From Parvularcula oceani (GTDB taxonomy: Bacteria; Pseudomonadota; Alphaproteobacteria; Caulobacterales; Parvularculaceae): a stretch of 64,000 nucleotides of DNA. The position numbers were made by a program, and so were the translations under genes. How positions within the stretch are numbered: position 1 is the stretch's first letter; every line of letters starts with the position of its first letter. The DNA lies in contig NZ_JPHU01000016.1 in the NCBI RefSeq assembly GCF_000733125.1, positions 1 to 64,000 of the forward strand, in the 5' to 3' direction. The notes beneath the pieces were generated by a model that was not told the origin of the DNA, did no database searches, and saw nothing but the letters and a program-made list of their open reading frames with translations. Positions 10,617-18,975 of the stretch are shown here, one piece after another.

Positions 10617-11159
10617 ATGATGCAGACCACGCTGAAAAGAGCGGGCCTCGCCATCGCCCTCGGGGCGCTGGCCGCCTGCGCCTCCACGCAAGGGGAGGAC
10701 ACGGACGCGCCCTTCGAGGACGGCATGGACGTCGCCCGTCCGATGAGCGACGAGGGCGGGAGCGGCATGAACACGCCGGTCGGCCCCGAGCCCGGCTCGA
10801 TGGAAGACCTGATCGAAAGCGCGGGCAACCGCGTCTATTTCGGCTACAACCAGTACAATCTGACCAATGAAGGCCAGGCGACGCTGGCCCGCCAGGCCGC
10901 ATGGCTGAAGGAATATCCGGAAGTCCGCCTGCGCCTGATCGGCAATGCCGACGAGCGCGGCACGCGCGAATACAACCTTGCCCTCGGCGCGCGCCGGGCC
11001 AATGCCGCCAAGGACTATCTGGTCAGCCTCGGCATCGATCCCTCGCGGATCACCACGATCTCCTATGGCAAGGAACGGCCGGTGGATCCGCGCTCGACGC
11101 CCGAAGCCTGGGCGAAGAACCGCAACGCCACGACCATGCTGGTCACGACCGGCGTCTGA
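10617..11159 (+). CDS. pal: Peptidoglycan-associated lipoprotein Pal
   Basis: This 181-aa lipoprotein has lipobox LAAC (Cys21). After an acidic linker it has an OmpA-like peptidoglycan-binding domain (about residues 60-180) with VYFGYNQYNLT at its start and the meso-DAP-binding region NADERGTREYNLALGARRA. It anchors the outer membrane to peptidoglycan and is the partner of TolB. The start is ATG 10617 (or the adjacent ATG 10620), after GGAG. Longer upstream extension lacks a signal peptide at its N-terminus and is rejected. Confidence 0.95.
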   Translation: MMQTTLKRAGLAIALGALAACASTQGEDTDAPFEDGMDVARPMSDEGGSGMNTPVGPEPGSMEDLIESAGNRVYFGYNQYNLTNEGQATLARQAAWLKEYPEVRLRLIGNADERGTREYNLALGARRANAAKDYLVSLGIDPSRITTISYGKERPVDPRSTPEAWAKNRNATTMLVTTGV

Positions 11160-11186
11160 ACCGGCAAGGGCAGGCAGAGCTCGGAA

Positions 11187-11219
11187 AGGCCGGACCGCGA
11201 CAGGCGGTCCGGCCTTTTT
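11187..11219 (+). terminator. Rho-independent terminator after pal
   Basis: A 12-bp stem AGGCCGGACCGC / GCGGTCCGGCCT with a 5-base loop is followed by TTTT. It lies between the convergent pal and RHH genes. Confidence 0.9.
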
Positions 11220-11434
11220 CATGGCCGCCGCTGCGCGCGGTTCAGAAGATAGACCCTGACGGCGGATGACAGCGCCTGATCGGGGCGGGCAAGGCGCGCC
11301 TCGTCGATCGAGGCGACGAGGCCTGCGAGGCTGAGGCCCTCTTCCTCGGCGGCCCTGTCGAGCGCATCCCAGAACTCCGGCTCCAGCGCGAGGCTCGTGC
11401 GGTGCCCGTTCAGGGTCAAGGAGCGCTTGCGCAC
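11219..11434 (-). CDS. Ribbon-helix-helix domain protein
   Basis: This 71-aa protein fits the RHH_4-type group common in alphaproteobacteria. A beta strand (KRSLTLNGHRTSLALE) precedes two helices (EFWDALDRAAEEEGLSLAGLVASIDE). It is probably a small DNA-binding regulator. Its start lies three bases beyond the stop of the 76-aa gene, so the two form an operon. The target is unknown. Confidence 0.75.
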   Translation of the reverse strand: MRKRSLTLNGHRTSLALEPEFWDALDRAAEEEGLSLAGLVASIDEARLARPDQALSSAVRVYLLNRAQRRP

Positions 11435-11437
11435 TCC

Positions 11438-11668
11438 TCAGCGGTCCTTGGCCCAGTCCTCGATGCCGTGCTCCGCGATGCGGCGCGCCGCGATGCTCAT
11501 GCCGTCGAGGACGCCCGCCATATGCGACAGCGCCTCCGCATCGGCCTGCGTCGCATCGATGCCGAGCGCCGCGTAGAGCGCTTCGAAGTCGATGTCGTGC
11601 GCCACGCAGAACCGGGCCAGCGCGATCCGGATGCGGGCATGGGAGGATGTGTCGGACATGGATTCCAT
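11438..11668 (-). CDS. Hypothetical 76-aa protein co-transcribed with RHH protein
   Basis: The protein is mostly helical (SSHARIRIALARFCVAHDIDFEALYAAL..., shown in part) and ends in EHGIEDWAKDR. No family is recognised. The ATG at 11668 is chosen because the longer frame runs into palindromic intergenic DNA with low-complexity Pro/Ser. It is followed immediately by the RHH gene, which suggests a shared role, possibly regulatory. Confidence 0.6.
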   Translation of the reverse strand: MESMSDTSSHARIRIALARFCVAHDIDFEALYAALGIDATQADAEALSHMAGVLDGMSIAARRIAEHGIEDWAKDR

Positions 11669-11736
11669 CGCCTGAGGGTGGCCGTTCGGGGAAGGGCACG
11701 CAAGGGAGGGGCCACAGGGGGAGGGGCGGGAGGGGC

Positions 11737-11797
11737 GTAGGGTGGATCGTGATCCACCACGGTCCCCCGCCGGATGGTGGATCATGATCCACCCTAC
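11737..11797. repeat. Inverted pair of palindromic GTGGATCRTGATCCAC elements
   Basis: Two copies, 11737-11760 and 11774-11797, each contain the 16-bp near-perfect palindrome GTGGATCGTGATCCAC or GTGGATCATGATCCAC next to a GTAGGG or CCCTAC flank. They face each other, so the whole unit is also an inverted repeat. Similar dispersed elements occur in many proteobacterial intergenic regions. Function is unknown. Confidence 0.75.
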
Positions 11798-12154
11798 TTG
11801 TCCCCGCAGCCTCCCCATGACCCATACTTCCCCCTCGCGCCGGGAGAGGGCTGTGCGGGATCCATCACCGCTCTGCCCGGTGCCGCGGAGCCTGCGTGCC
11901 CGTCACTCGTGACGGGGATGGCACGCGCCGGGCGAGCTCCGGAGGGGCCCCGGCGAGAGGCTTGAAAGAGCCGAAAGGGCCTCGCGCCGCGCGCGGCGAG
12001 GGTGTGGGAAGCCCGAGCTGAGCCGACACAGTAACACAAGACCCTCCGTCGGCACGGAAGCCGCGCGCGGGACCCTCATCTTCTGCAAGACCGGCTCGGA
12101 CGGGCGATGACGGCTGCGCGGAGCGCAGAGAGCAGCTCCGACGGCACCGGCGTC

Positions 12155-12178
12155 ATGGTGGATCACGATCCACCCTAC
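12155..12178. repeat. Third copy of palindromic GTGGATC element
   Basis: GTGGATCACGATCCAC is flanked by CCCTAC, in the same orientation as the 11774-11797 copy and about 380 bp from it. Confidence 0.7.
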
Positions 12179-12225
12179 AGGCCGCTACGCGCCCGCCACC
12201 CCCGCACTCCGCTCCCGCGGAGCGA

Positions 12226-12312
12226 GCGACGTTCAGGAGCGAGCCGGCAGCTCCGCTGCCGTCGCCGCAGGCGTCAGCACCAGGAATGCGCGACGTTCAG
12301 GAGCGAGCCGGC
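12226..12312. repeat. 23-bp exact direct repeat (two copies)
   Basis: The 23-mer beginning GCGACGTTCAGGAGC occurs at 12226-12248 and 12290-12312, 64 bp apart start to start. Both copies lie just downstream of the radC stop. GC-rich near-palindromes (for example GGCAGCTCCGCTGCC) lie beside them. It is probably a dispersed intergenic repeat of unknown role. Confidence 0.65.
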
Positions 12313-12348
12313 GCTCCGCGCCGTCGCGCGACGCGCGTCAGTAAGAAA

Positions 12349-13059
12349 TCACAGCAATCCCAGCTGCGCGAAGCTCACCTCGCTGCCGCGTCCGATGATC
12401 AGGTGGTCGTGCACGCGGATATCGACGCCCTTGGCCGCCTCGACGATGCGGCGGGTCACGTCGATATCGGCGCGCGAGGGGGTGGGATCGCCCGAGGGGT
12501 GGTTGTGGACGAGGATGATCGCGGCGGCGTCGAGGGCGAGGGCGCGCTTGACCACTTCGCGCGGATAGACGGGCGTGTGGTTCACCGTGCCCGTCTGCTG
12601 CTTCTCGTCGGCGATCAGCATGTTCTTGGTGTTCAGGAACAGGATGCGGAACTGCTCGATGCCTTCATAGGAGACGGTGGAGCGGCAATAGGAGACGAGC
12701 TCCTTCCACGAGGACAGGACATGCCGGTTCAGCACGTTGGCCTGGGCGAGCTGGAGGGCGGCGGCGCGGACGATGCGGAATTCGTCGAGCGCCCGCTCGC
12801 CCGCGCGCAGGTCGGGCTTTCCGGGCACCTCGGCCCGGACCTCCGCCACCCGCTCGGGCGGCGCGGAGAGGACGTCGGCGAAGCTGCCGAAGGTTTCGAT
12901 CAGCGCCTTGGCAAGCGGCTTCACGTCGCGCTGCGGGATCGCGTTGAAGAGGATGAGTTCGAGGAGCTCGTAGTCCTGCACGCCGTCCGCGCCCGCGCGC
13001 CGGAACCGCTCGCGCAGGCGCTTCCTGTGCCCGGCATTGGGATTGGCGGGCTTGGCCAC
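12349..13059 (-). CDS. radC: RadC family JAB-domain protein
   Basis: This 236-aa protein has an N-terminal helix-hairpin-helix-like part ([22 protein letters not shown]). The JAMM metalloprotease-like domain has the motif [14 protein letters not shown] (185-198) and an upstream Glu. Despite the name, a direct repair role is doubtful; the biochemical activity is not established. It lies 9 bp after map on the same strand and is likely co-transcribed. Confidence 0.93.
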   Translation of the reverse strand: MAKPANPNAGHRKRLRERFRRAGADGVQDYELLELILFNAIPQRDVKPLAKALIETFGSFADVLSAPPERVAEVRAEVPGKPDLRAGERALDEFRIVRAAALQLAQANVLNRHVLSSWKELVSYCRSTVSYEGIEQFRILFLNTKNMLIADEKQQTGTVNHTPVYPREVVKRALALDAAAIILVHNHPSGDPTPSRADIDVTRRIVEAAKGVDIRVHDHLIIGRGSEVSFAQLGLL

Positions 13060-13068
13060 AAGAAGGCC

Positions 13069-13929
13069 TCAGCCGGCGGTATAGGGCGGCCGGTCGAGGC
13101 CCTTGGGACTGCGGGTGAAGATCTCGTAGCCGTCTTCGGTCACGGCCAATGCGTGTTCGAACTGCGCCGTCAGGGAGCGGTCGCGGGTCACCGCCGTCCA
13201 GCCATCGCGCAGGATGCGGGCATCGGGGCGGCCTGTGCAGATCATCGGCTCGATGGTGAAGAACATGCCCGGCTCGAGCACCGTGTCGGGCGCGCGATGC
13301 ACATGGCCCGTGGCATCCCGGTATTCGCCGTAATGGACGACGTTCGGCGCTTGGTGGAAGACGCGGCCGAGCCCGTGGCCGCAGAAATCGTGCACGGTGG
13401 TGAAGCCGTCCTCTGCGGCGCGGTCCTGGATCGCCTTGCCGATATCGTAGAGCGTGTTGCCGGGCTTCACCTGCTCGATGCCCGCCCAGAGGCATTCGAA
13501 GGTGACGTCCGTCAGGCGCTGGGCCAGCACCTTGGGCTCGCCCGCATAATACATGCGGCTCGTATCGCCGTGCCAGCCGTCGAGGACCAGGGTGATGTCG
13601 ATATTGGCGATGTCGCCCTCGCGCATCGGCTTGGCATTGACCGGCTTGCCGCCCGGAATGCCGTGGCAGATGACGTGATTGGGCGAGATGCAGAGCGCGT
13701 GGCGATAGCCCCGATAGCCGATCGTGCCGGACACCGCCCCGTGGTCGCGCACGAATTCATAGGCGAGGCGGTCGAGCCGCGCCGTGTCCGCGCCGGGCTT
13801 CACCTCGCCCGCCAGCATGTCGAGGCATTCGGCGGCGAGCCGCCCGGCCGCGCGCATGCCCTCATAGGCTTCGGGGCCGTGAATCGGAATGGCGCGGGCG
13901 CCGGGGCGTGAGCTGACATCTTGATCCAT
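13069..13929 (-). CDS. map: Methionine aminopeptidase, type I
   Basis: This 286-aa pita-bread metalloprotease removes initiator Met from nascent proteins. Visible residues are substrate-side His89 (VICHGIP), metal ligands Asp111 (NIDIT) and Asp122 (HGDTSRM), the His of HDFCGHGLGR, and Glu in FTIEP and QFEHALAV. The start at 13929 is chosen because the upstream extension to 13992 needs TTG and has atypical residues. It is the first gene of map-radC. Confidence 0.95.
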   Translation of the reverse strand: MDQDVSSRPGARAIPIHGPEAYEGMRAAGRLAAECLDMLAGEVKPGADTARLDRLAYEFVRDHGAVSGTIGYRGYRHALCISPNHVICHGIPGGKPVNAKPMREGDIANIDITLVLDGWHGDTSRMYYAGEPKVLAQRLTDVTFECLWAGIEQVKPGNTLYDIGKAIQDRAAEDGFTTVHDFCGHGLGRVFHQAPNVVHYGEYRDATGHVHRAPDTVLEPGMFFTIEPMICTGRPDARILRDGWTAVTRDRSLTAQFEHALAVTEDGYEIFTRSPKGLDRPPYTAG

Positions 13930-14145
13930 GGAAGGGGCTATAGCGCGGCTTTCCCGCGCTGGCGAGCGGGGTGGGAAAGGGTTGAAGAACAATGGGTTAA
14001 CTCGCCTTAAGGGGGCGAACCGATGCGGCCGGGCGCGTGTTCCCCAGATGTGTCCGCGAAATGCGGGCGGCCGCAGGGCCGGCGCCCATGCTCATCGGGC
14101 CTCTGCCTGCGGACAGAATGCGACAGCAGATTTTGGAGATATGAT

Positions 14146-14484
14146 ATGAATCCGGTTCTTTCCGCTACCAGCCTCATCGGCGACACCGTCAAGAACGCGC
14201 AGGGCGAGAAGCTCGGCACGATCAAGGACATCATGATCGACACGGCCGATGGCCGCACGGAATACGCGGTCCTGGAATTCGGCGGCATCATGAAGATTGG
14301 CTCCAAGCTCTTCGCCGTGCCCTTCGACCAGATCGATGTCGACACCGCGAACGAGCAGCTCGTCCTCAACGTGCCGAAGGAGCGCCTCGAAAGCGCGCCC
14401 GGCTTCGACAAGGACAATTGGCCGAATTTCGCCGATCAGGGCTATCGCAACGAGATCTCGAGCTATTACGGCGCCCGCCAGTAA
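14146..14484 (+). CDS. PRC-barrel domain protein
   Basis: This 112-aa protein has a PRC-barrel (SATSLIGDTVKNAQGEKLGT, then YAVLEFGGIMKIGSKLFAVP), covering about residues 6-75, with an aromatic/polar tail. PRC-barrels occur in RimM and photosynthetic reaction centre H; free-standing ones are of unknown, possibly membrane- or stress-associated, role. GGAG precedes ATG 14146. Confidence 0.85.
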   Translation: MNPVLSATSLIGDTVKNAQGEKLGTIKDIMIDTADGRTEYAVLEFGGIMKIGSKLFAVPFDQIDVDTANEQLVLNVPKERLESAPGFDKDNWPNFADQGYRNEISSYYGARQ

Positions 14485-14494
14485 GGCTCGGCGA

Positions 14495-15592
14495 TCAGGA
14501 GGGAAGCAGAGGCCCCGCCCCGGCGGGGCCTTTCGTTTTGCGCCGCCCATCCGCGAAGACGCCCGCGGGCCCTTCCCTGGGGCGCAGCGCCGGCAGGACC
14601 CGCCCCCACCGCGCCTCCGCCGCAAGAGAGGCCCATGCCGCGAGAACGGCCAGGAAGGGCTGCGCCAGCCACCATGCGACGCTCGGATCGTCTTCGATGC
14701 CGAACAGGACGTTGAGCGCCATGAAGACGATCACATGCGTGCAGAAGAGGCGCAGGGCGAGCGCCGAGTTCACCCAGGAGGGCGGCTCGGGCAGGCGCAG
14801 GGCAAGGAGGAAGACGAAGAGGCCTCCCATCGCGCTCGTCGCCATGACGATCCACGGATTGGACGACATCAGCGAGACGCCGAATGCGAAGCCGGCGCCG
14901 CCGAAGCCCATCAGGACGAGATCGTGGTCCCGCATCGCCCGCAGGATGCGGCCCCCCGCCGCCGGGCGGATCCCGAGCAGGGCGCCGGCCATGAAAAAGA
15001 GGGTCGAATCGATCCGCGGCAGCGCGGAGGCGGCATTGGTCATCGTCCCGCTCACGAGGACGAGGCCCGTCACGAGAAGGATGCAGGCCGCGCAGAGCGC
15101 GGGCCAGTTGCGGCCGATCAGCCTGTTGAGAAGATAGAAGGCCGCCATGCCCTTGGCGATATCGGCGAGATAGTGGAGGGGGAAGTTGAACGGCCATGCG
15201 GTGATCCCGAGGACACCGTTGAGCGTGACCATGCCCGCTTGCGGCTGCTTGCCGAAAAGCAGGCTCGCGCAGACGCCGAGGCCGACGGCGGCGAGGTTCC
15301 AGAACAGGTAGAGGCTGAGGAGCCCCGTGATCCGGCGGCGGGTCAGCCTGGCCGGCGAGCGCGTTCGCGCCAGGGCGAGGCCGAAGAGCAGGCCCGACAT
15401 CAGGCCCAGGAGCGGGGAGCTGAGACGTCCATAGCCGCCGATCACCGCCAGCAGCCACATGGGCGCTTCCGGCCACGCCGCCTCGAGCCGGTAGGACATG
15501 TGGAACCAGGTGATGCCGAAGATGCACAGGACCCGCATCAGGTCGGTATGCCCTCGGCTCACGCCTGCGGCGGCTTGCGGCGCTTTCGTCAT
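14495..15592 (-). CDS. Acyltransferase 3-like integral membrane protein
   Basis: This 365-aa protein has about ten hydrophobic helices. The early segment DLMRVLCIFGITWFHMSYRLE matches the position of the acyltransferase-3 (OafA/YrhL) motif, with a His in helix 1 (FHMSY). Relatives O-acylate cell-surface glycans. Start ATG 15592 is preceded by GAGGGGGAC; a longer frame to 15682 is unsupported. The assignment to the family is reasonable but the substrate is unknown. Confidence 0.65.
   Translation of the reverse strand: MTKAPQAAAGVSRGHTDLMRVLCIFGITWFHMSYRLEAAWPEAPMWLLAVIGGYGRLSSPLLGLMSGLLFGLALARTRSPARLTRRRITGLLSLYLFWNLAAVGLGVCASLLFGKQPQAGMVTLNGVLGITAWPFNFPLHYLADIAKGMAAFYLLNRLIGRNWPALCAACILLVTGLVLVSGTMTNAASALPRIDSTLFFMAGALLGIRPAAGGRILRAMRDHDLVLMGFGGAGFAFGVSLMSSNPWIVMATSAMGGLFVFLLALRLPEPPSWVNSALALRLFCTHVIVFMALNVLFGIEDDPSVAWWLAQPFLAVLAAWASLAAEARWGRVLPALRPREGPAGVFADGRRKTKGPAGAGPLLPS
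14511..14538 (+). terminator. Terminator after PRC-barrel gene
   Basis: A 9-bp stem GGCCCCGCC / GGCGGGGCC is followed by TTTCGTTTT. It overlaps the 3' end of the convergent acyltransferase gene, so it may serve both directions poorly. Confidence 0.8.
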
Positions 15593-15719
15593 GTCCCCCT
15601 CCCGAAGCGGCCTCCCCAGGCCGCCCCGAAAGGACTCTACATGCACCGAATGGCAATGAACATCCGGTCTTCGCGGCGGCACCTCATGCCGTCAGCAAGT
15701 TTCAGGCCGCCACCAGGTC

Positions 15720-16280
15720 TCAGGCCGCGTTGCGGGTGTCCTTGTCTTCCTCGATGGCCTCGGCGATCGCCTTGGAGAAGGCATCGAGGTCGCCGGGATT
15801 GCGCGAGGTGATGATGTTGCCGTCGCGCGCGACCTCCTGATCGACCACGGTCGCGCCTGCATTGCGCAGGTCGGTCCGGATCGACTGATAGGAGGTCAGC
15901 GTCCTGCCCTCGGCGAGCCCCGCCTCGATCAGGAGCCAGGGCGCGTGGCAGATCGCGGCGACGACCTTGCCCTGCTCGTCGAAGCGCCGGATGAGATCCA
16001 GGACGTCGCGCTCGACCCGCAGCTTGTCCGGGTTGATCTGTCCGCCGGGCAGCACCACCGCGTCGTAATCATCGGCATTGGCCGAGGAGACGGTGAGGTC
16101 CACCTGCACGGTCTCGCCCCAATGATCCTTGTCCCAGGCCTTGATCTCGCCCTCCTCGATCGAGGCGACCCGCACGGTCGCGCCCATCTCGGAGAGGTCC
16201 TTGCGCGGCTGGAGAAGCTCGGACTGCTCGAAGCCGTCCGTTGCCACGATGAGGATTTTCGCGTCGCCGATCTTGGTCAT
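15720..16280 (-). CDS. DJ-1/PfpI family protein (type 1 glutamine amidotransferase-like)
   Basis: This 186-aa protein shows the PfpI signature. The nucleophile elbow AAICHAPW places the catalytic Cys111-His112, and an N-terminal Glu (FEQSEL) assists the Cys. Its length matches PfpI/YhbO deglycase-like or protease-like proteins implicated in stress and glycation defence. The start at 16280 begins MTKIGDAKILIVATDGFE, exactly at the fold start. Confidence 0.9.
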   Translation of the reverse strand: MTKIGDAKILIVATDGFEQSELLQPRKDLSEMGATVRVASIEEGEIKAWDKDHWGETVQVDLTVSSANADDYDAVVLPGGQINPDKLRVERDVLDLIRRFDEQGKVVAAICHAPWLLIEAGLAEGRTLTSYQSIRTDLRNAGATVVDQEVARDGNIITSRNPGDLDAFSKAIAEAIEEDKDTRNAA

Positions 16281-16407
16281 GATGTCGTCCTTCGAATGTC
16301 TGGCTCGTTCCCTTGCCTTGCGAACAGCGGCGGGGCGCGAAGGGTTCGGCGGTGCGGGGCCCCCGGGACGGTGGCGGGATCGGCCGGGCGCCGCTAGCCT
16401 TGCGGCC

Positions 16408-17598
16408 ATGAGCAACGTCATGACCTGGACGATCCGCATCCTGGCGGGTCTTCTGATCGCCGCCCTCGCGCTCTTCTACGGGGTCCTGCCGCCGCGGGTG
16501 GATGCGGGCATGAACCGCGTCGAGCCGCACGAGCCCTATTCCGTCTCGGCCCATGCCGAGGCTCTGCACGCGGCCACGCCGGTCGCCGATCTGCACGCCG
16601 ACACCCTCTTGTGGATGCGCGATCCCGCCCGGCGCCACGCCAGGGGCCACACCGACATTCCGCGCCTGCGCGAGGGCGGCATGTTCCTTCAGGTCTTCAC
16701 AGCCGTCACCAAGACGCCCGCGGGCCAGAACTACGAGGAGAACGATGCGGGCTCGGACCGCATCACGCTTCTCGCGCTGGCCCAGCGCTGGCCGCGCCGC
16801 ACCTGGGGATCGATCGAGGAGCGCGCCCGCTACCAGGCGCAGCGCCTGCACGAGGCGGCGGCGGACGACAAAGGCTTCGCCGTCATCCTCTCGCGCGAGG
16901 ACCTGGAAGCGGCGCTTGAGGCGCGGAGCGCCAGGCCGGACATGATGGCCGGCATATTGGGGACGGAGGGCAGCCACCCGCTCGAGGGCGATCTCGCCGC
17001 CATCGGGCGTCTCTTCGCGGACGGCTATCGCGTGATGGGCCTCCAGCATTTCTTCGACAATGCGCTGGGCGGCTCGCTGCACGGCGAAGCCAAGAGCGGC
17101 CTGACCGCCTTCGGACGAGAGGCCGTCGCGGAGATGGACCGCCTCGGCATCGTCGTCGACGTCGCGCACAGCGCGGAAGCGGTGGTCGAGGATGTGCTGG
17201 CGATGACGGACCGGCCGGTCATCGTCAGCCACACGGGTTTTCAGGGCCATTGCCCGAGCCCGCGCAACATTTCCGACGAGCTCATGGGGCGCATCGCCGA
17301 GGCCGGCGGCCTGATCGGCGTCGGCTTCTGGGCGGATGTCGTCTGCGATGCGAGCCCGGAGGGCATCGCGGATGCCATCGCCTATGGCATCGACCGCTTC
17401 GGCGAGGATGCGATCGCGCTCGGATCGGATTTCGACGGCACGGTCACGACGCGCCTCGATGCGACCGAGCTTCCCGCGCTGACCGAGGCCCTTCTGCGGC
17501 GCGGCCTGAACGAGCGGCAGGTCCGCAAGGTGATGGGCGGAAATGCCGTCCGCTTCTTTCTCGATACCCTTCCCGGCAAAGCGGAGCAGACTCTCTGA
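16408..17598 (+). CDS. Membrane dipeptidase (peptidase M19)
   Basis: This 396-aa protein has an N-terminal membrane anchor or signal (about 7-26). The TIM-barrel renal dipeptidase domain has H63-x-D65 (VADLHADTL), metal Glu in GTEGSHPLEGD, and His in VDVAHSA and VSHTGF. It hydrolyses dipeptides, including D-amino acid-containing ones, probably in the periplasm. It overlaps the next gene by one base (TGATG), so it is translationally coupled to the SDR. Confidence 0.92.
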   Translation: MSNVMTWTIRILAGLLIAALALFYGVLPPRVDAGMNRVEPHEPYSVSAHAEALHAATPVADLHADTLLWMRDPARRHARGHTDIPRLREGGMFLQVFTAVTKTPAGQNYEENDAGSDRITLLALAQRWPRRTWGSIEERARYQAQRLHEAAADDKGFAVILSREDLEAALEARSARPDMMAGILGTEGSHPLEGDLAAIGRLFADGYRVMGLQHFFDNALGGSLHGEAKSGLTAFGREAVAEMDRLGIVVDVAHSAEAVVEDVLAMTDRPVIVSHTGFQGHCPSPRNISDELMGRIAEAGGLIGVGFWADVVCDASPEGIADAIAYGIDRFGEDAIALGSDFDGTVTTRLDATELPALTEALLRRGLNERQVRKVMGGNAVRFFLDTLPGKAEQTL

Positions 17599-18341
17599 TG
17601 TTCGACCTTTCGGGCCAGAACGCCCTCGTCACCGGCGCCTCTTCGGGCCTTGGACTGTCCATTGCGAGAGGCCTCGCGGCCTGCGGCGCGCATGTCGTGA
17701 TCAACAGCCGGTCGGAGGAGAATGCCGGGCGCGCTGCCGAAGAGGTGGGGCGCGGGGCGAGCGCCCTCGCCTTCGATGCGACCGATGCTGAGGCCGTCAC
17801 CGATGCGATGAAGCGGCTGGAGGCCGAGCGGCCGCTCTCGATCCTCGTGAACAATGCGGGGCTGCGCTGCCGCAAGAGCCTCTACGAATACGAGCTCGGG
17901 GACGTCGACCGCCTGCTTCGCGGCAATGTGACCGCGCCCTTCCACGTCGCCCGCGAAGCCTCGCGCGGGATGACGGAGCGCGGCTATGGGCGGATCGTCA
18001 ACATCACCTCGATCACCGGCCCCATGGCGCGGGCGATCGACCAGGCCTATGGCGCGTCGAAGAGCGGCCTCGAGGCGATGACGCGCTCTCTTGCCGCCGC
18101 GCTCGGCAAGAAGGGCGTGAACGTCAACGCGGTCGCGCCCGGCTTCTTCCACACCGCGCCCAATGACGCCCTGACCAAGGACCCCGCCATCAAGGCATGG
18201 GTCGATGGCCGCATGGCGCTGGGGCGCTGGGGCCAGCCCGACGAGATCAAGGGCGGCGTCGTCTTCCTGTGCTCGCGCGAAGCCTCCTATGTGACCGGCC
18301 AGACCCTGTTCATCGACGGCGGCATGAACGGGCACTATTAG
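17598..18341 (+). CDS. SDR family NAD(P)-dependent oxidoreductase
   Basis: This 247-aa classical short-chain dehydrogenase has the cofactor motif TGASSGLG (12-19), NNAG (about 86-89), catalytic Ser in NITSITG and Tyr/Lys in YGASK. The C-terminus VTGQTLFIDGGM is typical. It is closest in pattern to gluconate 5-dehydrogenase/3-oxoacyl reductase-like SDRs; the substrate is not readable. It is coupled to the upstream dipeptidase. Confidence 0.9.
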   Translation: MFDLSGQNALVTGASSGLGLSIARGLAACGAHVVINSRSEENAGRAAEEVGRGASALAFDATDAEAVTDAMKRLEAERPLSILVNNAGLRCRKSLYEYELGDVDRLLRGNVTAPFHVAREASRGMTERGYGRIVNITSITGPMARAIDQAYGASKSGLEAMTRSLAAALGKKGVNVNAVAPGFFHTAPNDALTKDPAIKAWVDGRMALGRWGQPDEIKGGVVFLCSREASYVTGQTLFIDGGMNGHY

Positions 18342-18865
18342 GCGGGCCGGTCCAGCCGCAGCGCCGTATCCACATGGGGGGCGGCCTTCCCGCGCAAGGG
18401 GTGGTCGAGGCGGCGCTCGCCGGTCTTCTCGAAGCCGAGGCGCGCCAGGATGCGCGCCGATGCGGCATTGTCCCGCCAATAGCCCGCCGAGAGCCGGTCG
18501 AGCCCGCTGCGGCGGGCATGGCCGACGACCGCCGCCGCCGCTTCGCCCATATAACCCCGCCGCCAATAGGGCCGGCCGAGCCAGTAGCCCATATTGACCG
18601 CGCCGTGGGCCTCTTCGTGAAGGCCGATCATGCCGATGAAGCCGTCGCCGCGCAGGCGGATCGCCCATGTGCTGCGCCCCGGCAGGAGCTTTTCGAGAAA
18701 GAAGCGCGCATCCGCCTCGGCATAAGGGTGGGGCAGGGCGGCGAGCATGCGCGCGACCTGCGCGTCGTCGGCCAGTTCGATCATCCTCGGCAGGTCCGCT
18801 TCGCAGGGCGCGGCCAGGTCGAGGCGCTCGGTGCGCAGCGGCGTGAGGGGGACCGGACGGGGCAT
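18338..18865 (-). CDS. GNAT family N-acetyltransferase (RimJ/RimL type)
   Basis: This 175-aa protein begins TPLRTERLDLAAP, the usual RimJ/RimL start. It has MGYWLGRPYWRRGYMGEAA, covering the acetyl-CoA pyrophosphate loop, and NAASARILARLGFEKTGE at the C-terminal motif. It acetylates an amine on a protein N-terminus or small molecule. Its stop overlaps the stop of the convergent SDR by four bases. Confidence 0.9.
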   Translation of the reverse strand: MPRPVPLTPLRTERLDLAAPCEADLPRMIELADDAQVARMLAALPHPYAEADARFFLEKLLPGRSTWAIRLRGDGFIGMIGLHEEAHGAVNMGYWLGRPYWRRGYMGEAAAAVVGHARRSGLDRLSAGYWRDNAASARILARLGFEKTGERRLDHPLRGKAAPHVDTALRLDRPA

Positions 18866-18975
18866 GATTCCTCGGAAGGCGGCCGAGGCGGCAGGATGCG
18901 GGCACGGTCCGGGCATCGCAATGCCCGGGCGGGGGGCTCGCCATGCGGGGCCGCCGCTCTTATCTCGGGAGCGCC

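Larger units (their letters stand above)
11669..12348. other. 680-bp gene-free region rich in repeats
   Basis: No convincing coding sequence is seen on either strand; open frames here are low-complexity Arg/Pro/Gly artefacts of high GC. The region holds three copies of a palindromic element (see 11737-11797 and 12155-12178), a 23-bp direct repeat and several GC-rich hairpins. It separates two leftward operons (radC end and the RHH pair). Confidence 0.6.

Noticed and set aside
10134-11825. 563-aa minus-strand open frame across tolB, pal and the RHH pair
   Set aside because: It is antisense to known genes, with no recognisable domain and with biased composition.
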